Shown piece by piece: positions 58,430 through 64,000 of a stretch of DNA of 64,000 nucleotides. Each line of letters begins with the position of its first letter. Positions within the stretch are counted from its first letter, which is position 1. Under the pieces are notes generated by a model, which saw nothing but the letters and a program-made list of their open reading frames with translations, did no database searches and had not been told where the DNA came from. Origin of the DNA: Paralithodes platypus. Taxonomy: Eukaryota; Arthropoda; Malacostraca; Decapoda; Lithodidae. The position numbers and the translations under genes are program-made. The stretch lies in assembly GCA_032716605.1 (NCBI GenBank), contig CM064530.1, positions 4,208,325 to 4,272,324 on the forward strand. The letters are read 5' to 3'.

Positions 58430-59430
58430 TTTCAACCTCATTAGTTTTGACATTTTAACATGTTTGCCCCATTAGTTTGGTGATTTTATGGCCTTTCGAC
58501 CCATTTCTGTAAATTATTATGTTCCTTCCAACAACCAACCATACTCCTAAAATCGATCGATGAAATTTACAAACACATGTGGCAGTCCGTGGATTCGAAC
58601 CCAGGATGCTCGCACCGAAAATCAACACCTTATACATCGCACCACGAAGACAGTTAAAGGTTGGTGGACACTGCCTACGATTTATTATGCAACTTCGAAT
58701 CCTGCATATCAATCTAAGCATGTACACACATCCCAACTGCAACTCACGTAGGCTATGCATATGTGAATGGAAAGAGCAATTAATGGGGCCTTAACCACTT
58801 AGGGAAGTCCTCTCGATAAATTACTCCTGAACCAACATCAATTATTATGTTCCTTCCAACAACCAACCATACTCCTAAAATCGATCAATGAAATTTACAA
58901 ACACATGTGGCAGTCCGTGGATTCGAACCCAGGATGCTCGCACCGAAAATCAACACCTTATACATCGCACCACGAAGACAATTAAAGGTTGGTGGACACT
59001 GCCTACGATTTATTATGCAACTTCGAATCCTGCATATCAATCTAAGCATGTACACACATCCCAACTGCAACTCACGTAGGCTATGCATATGTGAATGGAA
59101 AGAGCAATTAATGGGGCCTTAACCACTTAGGGAAGTCCTCTCGATAAATTACTCCTGAACCAACATCAATTATTATGTTCCTTCCAACAACCAACCATAC
59201 TCCTAAAATCGATCAATGAAATTTACAAACACATGTGGCAGTCCGTGGATTCGAACCCAGGATGCTCACACCGAAAATCAACACCTTATACATCGCACCA
59301 CGAAGACAGTTAAAGGTTGGTGGACACTGCCTACGATTTATTTTTAAGACTTTTTGAGCCATGTAGCCGTTGATTTTTTCCTGGCGAGCGATACCGAGCA
59401 TGTAATTTAAGAGGAATCACCCTTACCTAC
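58430..59430. mobile_element. TTAA MITE family I copy, interrupted by tandem repeats
   Basis: Family I text at about 58440-58513 and 59342-59410 (CCTGGCGAGCGATACCGAGC) flanks the 328-bp tandem repeats. Confidence 0.65.
58514..59341 (-). repeat. 328-bp tandem repeat, 2.5 copies, containing a tRNA-like head
   Basis: Units start at 58514, 58842 and 59170, giving a 328-bp period. The copies differ by only a few bases. On the minus strand each has CTTCGTGGTGCGATGTATAA (A box) and CCTGGGTTCGAATCCACGG (perfect B box), so the unit includes a tRNA-derived SINE head. Confidence 0.93.
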
Positions 59431-59801
59431 CTTTTTGTTGCCCTTTTGCTATCATATTTTATGCATATGGCATGTGAAGTATGGTTGAGTGTTGTTTGGC
59501 AGTATTTTGAGTGATTTGTGTCAAGTTTTAGGGCGTAGAAGGCTAAAATGGGGACTTGGGGGAGGTTGCCCATATACGCTACCGGGTAACCTATGCTTTA
59601 CATGGTTTTGTGTAACACAGTGTGAAGGCAGGACAAATTAACAGGGTTACCCGAGGATCAACTGTACTCTATTACTGAGTACTGTACTGTACAATATTAC
59701 ATTCTCATTATCACATGACATCCGCTAACTAAAAGAGAATATCCTGTGTCAACTTGCATGTACAGTGTTCTATCTCTTTAGTATTGGGTTATTGTGTTGT
59801 A

Positions 59802-59938
59802 TATGACGGGGAGGTAGGAAAGGTTAGCGGACAGTGGCGAGGGGAGTTTGAATGAGGACGGGGAGGTAGGAAAGGTTAGCGGGCAGTGGCGAGGGCAGGA
59901 GGGGAGTCTGAATGAGGACGGGGAGGTAGGGAAGGCGT
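59802..59938. repeat. 52-60-bp tandem repeat, about 2.5 copies
   Basis: GACGGGGAGGTAGGAAAGGT and GAGTCTGAATGAG recur; GC-rich compared with surroundings. Confidence 0.85.
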
Positions 59939-60600
59939 TATCACACAGGGTGATGTGATGCGACTAGTGCAGTAGCATGTTGGTGTAGTGCTGCTTGCTT
60001 GCATGCAATTCTCGCTTTCAGCTGCTGCCGCTGGCTAACCCTTGTGGTGAAAAGGGGAGCCGAGTGCGTAAGTCTCCCTCTGCCGGTACATAGCCTCTCC
60101 ATCACCAAGACTCCTATTGTGCCTCCCCGGGGCCACACACGGTAACTGGGTGTCTTGCGACCCCAGGCTAAATCAATAGGGGATCTCGGGGCATGCGGTG
60201 GCCCCCAGAGGTATGATGTGCATCCTTGTCATCTACCAACAACCGCACACACCCACTGCCTTGTGGTTTAGTCTAGTAAGACAAAGGCTAGGGGAGCACA
60301 CCCTGAGAGAACAGCAGACGTTGGGGTCACGTCCTGGCGGTTTCCGACAAACTGGAATCCCGGCAGTCCCCTGCAGTATTGAGCAGGAGCTGGTAGTCTT
60401 GGGTCACCCCCTTGCCATCAGCAACCACTGTTCAGTACCAAGATAGTGAAGTTGGAACTGCGCACCTCCCTCGGCACTCTAAACTCTTCTATGCGCAGGT
60501 TTTCTCTTCCTGCTTTGCAGGAAGGGAACGTCATCATCGGACTACGATGGACTACCATAAGCAAGCAAGATACAGTATGATATTCAGGGGGTTATGCATA
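59939..60600. other. Unassigned GC-richer sequence
   Basis: Higher GC than its surroundings, with open frames of 65-85 codons but no recognised motif. It may be an untranslated part of a LINE. No splice-flanked exon was identified. Confidence 0.35.
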
Positions 60601-60604
60601 CATA

Positions 60605-60810
60605 CAGTAAAACCTCGCCCATTCGAATACCCAAGACTTCCGGACATTTATCCAGCCATCCGGACATAGAGTTCGGACAGCAATAACCTTTGACTTCGGA
60701 AATATTATCCAGCCATTCGGACCCGGTCCGGTTGGCTGGGAAAAAAAAGGCATTGAGTTTGGACAGCACAATCTAACTTCGGACATATTCCCCAGCCATT
60801 CGGACTAGTC
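60605..60810. mobile_element. Tigger-like left end with internal duplication
   Basis: Begins CAGTAAAACCTCGCCCATTC after TA. CAGCCATTCGGAC-type phrases repeat with a period of about 90 bp. The right end was not found. Confidence 0.55.
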
Positions 60811-60912
60811 ATTATGAAGTTGTAAAACAGATAAAAAAATGGTGTACTGTACTGTACTATTACAAGAAAAATAACCAAACTAATACAGTCATGGCTTCAC
60901 TTAAAGTTGTTA

Positions 60913-62722
60913 CCGTAAAATGCGGTAACTTCGGACATTTTTCGATGTTTTTTAACAATTTCTCCGGAGTGTAAACACATTATAGTAAACACATTATGAC
61001 CTATAACTAGGTCAAGTGATGTATGGTGGTAGTGCGCCGTAATCCAGGAAGCCTCCTAAAATTATCCCCCATAAGAAGAGAGCTATCCTTCTCCTAAATG
61101 ATGTCCGAAGTTTGCTTGAAAAGTTGATAACTTCGGACATACGGTGTATCTTATGGAAAATGGTTGCCAAGAAAGCTAAGATAACTTCGGACGAACGGAG
61201 GAGAACTTCAGACCTACGTTCGTGGCCTTATTTCATTCATTTTTCGGCTCCTACTATTTTATATGAATATTTTATTATTGCTGCTTATTCCTGTCCGATG
61301 TTATAGTGGAAAATGAACAGTCAATACTTTTAGGCCTGTATAATCAGTATAGGAGGGGGTTATATACGATGTTTAACATATATTCTGTTTGGATGTGTTC
61401 TCGTTAGGCATTGAGCTCACTCCTAGAAAATATTGAGCAGGAAAAATAACCAATGCTGTCAAATCAATAACTCAAAAATGAACTAGGCCTAGTGAAAATA
61501 TATAGGTATGTATAATATATCAATGCATATACACTTTTATGAATTTGAGCATTTTTATAGGTATAACGTATTTGTTGGTGTTTCTTTCGGCAGATAAATT
61601 TTTTTTGGACAAGATATATGCCTCTCCTAATTTATATATATTTTATATCCAGAATTATCCGAAATACATAAATCGGTTAGCATAGTATCATATTTTTATG
61701 AGTTTTTGGACTCAGAGAATGATTATTTGATCTTTTACCACCATGTTAACCCTCTCACCACGGAAGGGCTCTTGAACGCCCATAAAAAAGCATATAACAG
61801 GTACCCGGAAGGGCTCTTGAACGCCCAGTGGTTGAAAGCCTGTGAGCTTCGTGTGCGAGGCGTCGGTCCGATGCATGTAAACAACAGCCGGCTGGACCGA
61901 CGCCCCGCATCTCCGGCCACAAGAAGGAGAGCGTCGCTTGTTCGTGTGTGCCTGTATGTTGTTGTTAAGTATCGAAAAGTAGTGTAAAGTGGCTGTTTTG
62001 GCCATAAAGTTATCTCCAATGAAATCATCATCACAACTCAACCAGTTGACTTAGAGAGCTCTACTTAATGCCATTCTACAGGTAAATAACACAGCTACGC
62101 TTGGGGATGCGCGGGAATGCGGGAAGCAGTCAGATTAACAAATATACGGTAGCCTAGCCTAGACGTTTTTCGGCCAAAACACCCGGGTTTCGAGGAATAT
62201 ATACTGTATATAATACATAGCCGGGGCTCGAGGGTTAATGATGTACAAGTATTATGAATGATTTTCATAGGGCAAATAATAACAAACGATTGTTTTGTTC
62301 CATGTCCGAAGTTACCATGTTTTTTTTTTAAACACAATCGGTTAAATGATAGTGTTCTAGCTAGAGCGTTATACAAGTGTAACAAATTTCCTTTGGTGGA
62401 TGTTGTCTCTGGTAATGTTACTACAAAATTATATCAGTCACAACATCATTCATACAAACAAATTTCTTCAGGGTGATAGAAGTTTGGCAGGGTAGCGAGA
62501 AAAATGTAAATATTTTCGTCACATATATAATATTTTTTTCGTGTACATATACTCATGTCAGTTCCCTAGGACTTTTACATGCTCTTCCTTTGCCATTTCT
62601 CTAAACGGACCCCACAAAAAAACAATAAAAAGAGTTTCCATTATATAATGACAATGTCTAATTACTTATTATCGCCGATGTCCGAAGTTATGACCCAAGT
62701 CCGAAGTTACCCCACTTTACGG
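60913..62722. mobile_element. 1.8-kb TIR element, TA-flanked
   Basis: CCGTAAAATGCGGTAACTTC at the left and GAAGTTACCCCACTTTACGG at the right. TTCGGAC motifs recur inside. No transposase was recognised. A TTAA element is nested at 61746-62238. Confidence 0.8.
61746..62238. mobile_element. TTAA-flanked element nested in the 1.8-kb TIR element
   Basis: TTAACCCTCTCACCACGG at the left and CCGGGGCTCGAGGGTTAA at the right. The phrase GGAAGGGCTCTTGAACGCCC is duplicated at 61761 and 61807. Confidence 0.7.
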
Positions 62723-63168
62723 TACTTTAAATTGTTCTTCAGAAACGTCCCAACAACTTTGTGACAAATTTCTTTACAGTACTGTATGTGACACTCAGGG
62801 TGACAAACCAGCACCATTCTGGTTTTAAGAATAGAATTGAATAGAAAAAGGAAAATGTACAGGAACCGCAACTGCACTGTTTTGGTTATGTTATCAATTC
62901 AAACACATAACAAGAACAGTAAATCTTAGAAACGTTTATATATAAATCCCAATTTTTCGTCGGGATATCACTTTCAAAGACTAATAACAACTGTAAATCA
63001 TAGGAAAATGTATTTGCACCTGTCTTAGTCATGATATAACTTCCAAAGACACAATAGCAACTGTAAATCATAGGAAAATGTATATTCAATGCTTGAGCCT
63101 GAAGGCAGTTTCTGCCATGGCCATTCCTTTTTGGGGTGCAGTATGTATAAACCCTTAACCCCTTCTGG

Positions 63169-63448
63169 GGGCAGGTGCCCCCCAAATAGGGGAGCTATTC
63201 CCCAGTCAAAGGTGGCTTTTTAGGGCCTTTCCTAGCTGATACTGAGAGGATTGGGTTCTAGTCATGTGGTGATGGGCTGGTCTATCAAAGTGAGAGTTGA
63301 GCATTCTCTGCCATACCCTTAGCTTACTCTGACTGGGCATTCTTGGTGGTAAAGCAGGGAGGGTTCTGTGGGGGTGCTCGGTTATGGCCTTGCTAGGGAC
63401 CTTGGGGCCGTTTGGTCAGACAGCCTGGGGAACAACAACAACAACCCC
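63169..63448 (+). mobile_element. SINE-like insertion with LINE-type AAC tail
   Basis: 280 bp flanked by AACCCCTTCTGG (63157-63168 and 63449-63460). The last 50 bp (CCTTGGGGCCGTTTGGTCAG ... GGGGAACAACAACAACAACC) resemble the 3' end of the LINE at 63571. The head is not tRNA-like and has no ORF. Confidence 0.8.
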
Positions 63449-63570
63449 AACCCCTTCTGGCAACATCTTTTTTATTGTATTCTGGCTACTACTATTCAAT
63501 TTTATTCAGTTTAGGAAGGATCTCTAGTAATTATAAGGCTTCAAACTATCTCAATCTACCCTTTTAACTC

Positions 63571-63925
63571 ACTCACAGACAACACGCAGCTGCATGCACG
63601 ACCTCCCGAAATCCATCCTTCCGAATCCTCCCTTCCTCGCGAGGACAGAGTCCACCTGGCCAGGCTGAGATGCGGACACCATCCAGCTCTCCTGAGCTAT
63701 CAGAAGAGACTGGATGACTCCGTTGTCGACACCTGCCCGGGATGTAACACAGCACCCCATACCATTAAACACATCATAGAAGACTGCATTTCACACAACC
63801 ACTTACGCCAACAACACAATCTACACTCAATGAGAGCTCTGTGGGAAAGCCCGATCGTGGCCATGGCCTTTCTCAGGGACTCGGGGCTGTTCGGCCAGGC
63901 AGCTTAGGGAACAACAACAACAACA
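63571..63925 (+). pseudogene. LINE C-terminal fragment with clean target duplication
   Basis: 355 bp flanked by ACCCTTTTAACTC (63558-63570 and 63926-63938). The plus strand encodes EDRVHLARLRCGHHPALLSY, QKRLDDSVVDTCPGCNTAPH and TIKHIIEDC, then MRALWESPIVAMAFLRDSGL and FGQAA, stop, and an (AAC)n tail. The CPGC-x7-H-x3-H block is a zinc-finger-like end typical of some Jockey-type ORF2 proteins. Its open frame is better preserved than in the related copy at 5930-7423. Confidence 0.88.
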
Positions 63926-63938
63926 ACCCTTTTAACTC

Positions 63939-63981
63939 GGGGCTACTCGGCCACGCAGCCAAGGAGGGATTGACTATTACT
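63939..63981 (+). mobile_element. 43-bp LINE-type 3' end insertion
   Basis: GGGGCTACTCGGCCACGCAG CCAAGGAGGGATTGACTATTACT is followed by a further ACCCTTTTAACT (63982-63993). It is related to but distinct from the neighbouring LINE 3' end. Confidence 0.75.
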
Positions 63982-64000
63982 ACCCTTTTAACTACCACAG

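Larger units (their letters stand above)
63155..64000. mobile_element. TTAA MITE family A with three nested insertions (runs off window)
   Basis: Starts TTAACCCCTTCTGG and resumes after each insertion with family text (TATTCTGGCTACTACTATTC; TTTTATTCAGTTTAGGAAGG; CCCTTTTAACTACCACAG). The window ends inside it. Confidence 0.88.

Noticed and set aside
58560..58640. Functional tRNA gene on the minus strand
   Set aside because: Has a perfect B box but no closed cloverleaf, and it is repeated within a tandem unit.
61706..62041. Overlapping frames on both strands as genes
   Set aside because: They lie in a TTAA element nested within a TIR element and contain a duplicated non-coding phrase.

Overview
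The window reads as nuclear DNA of a eukaryote, most likely a decapod crustacean and probably a crab. The reasons are AT-rich, gene-poor sequence, a gene split into small exons by introns of several kilobases, very abundant microsatellites and minisatellites, many LINE, SINE and MITE remnants, and a LINE 3' tail built on the AAATAGGTAAATAC motif that I associate with crab genomes. The organism call is inference. No bacterial, viral or organellar gene set is present.

One host gene is well supported: a minus-strand gene of the integral membrane protein 2 (ITM2/BRI, BRICHOS domain) family. Five coding exons (46066-46170, 35020-35166, 30975-31089, 27526-27672, 27011-27129) have consensus splice sites and join in frame to 210 residues ending in a stop. 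They cover the segment after the membrane anchor, the linker, the BRICHOS domain with its two cysteines, a furin-type RKR site and a C-terminal peptide. The cytoplasmic and transmembrane start lies upstream of 46170 and was not found, so the gene probably continues past the right edge.

Layout. 1-7.5 kb: a Tigger-like end, LINE fragments, a Gag-like pseudogene, and a MITE split by a LINE that itself holds another MITE. 9-12.2 kb: a second copy of the 2.9-3.7 kb sequence carrying three insertions of one retroelement-like family. 13.5-22 kb: TTAA-flanked (piggyBac-like) and TA-flanked MITEs in AT-rich sequence. 22.9-24.8 kb: a 61-bp satellite with two MITE copies in the same register. 27-46 kb: the ITM2 exons, with introns holding LINEs, SINEs, MITEs, TC-rich tracts and a 21-bp minisatellite (40.8-44.9 kb) split by a LINE. 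47.4-51.9 kb: a graded array of about 22-bp units. 52-64 kb: a Tigger transposase relic, a foldback element, tandem SINE-bearing 328-bp repeats, a 1.8-kb TIR element, and a TTAA MITE with three successive retro-insertions.

Nothing in the window looks like a multi-gene functional system. The most informative content is the ITM2 gene and the nested-insertion history of several short, mostly non-autonomous repeat families, some of which may be uncatalogued. Many long open frames are by-products of tandem repeats.
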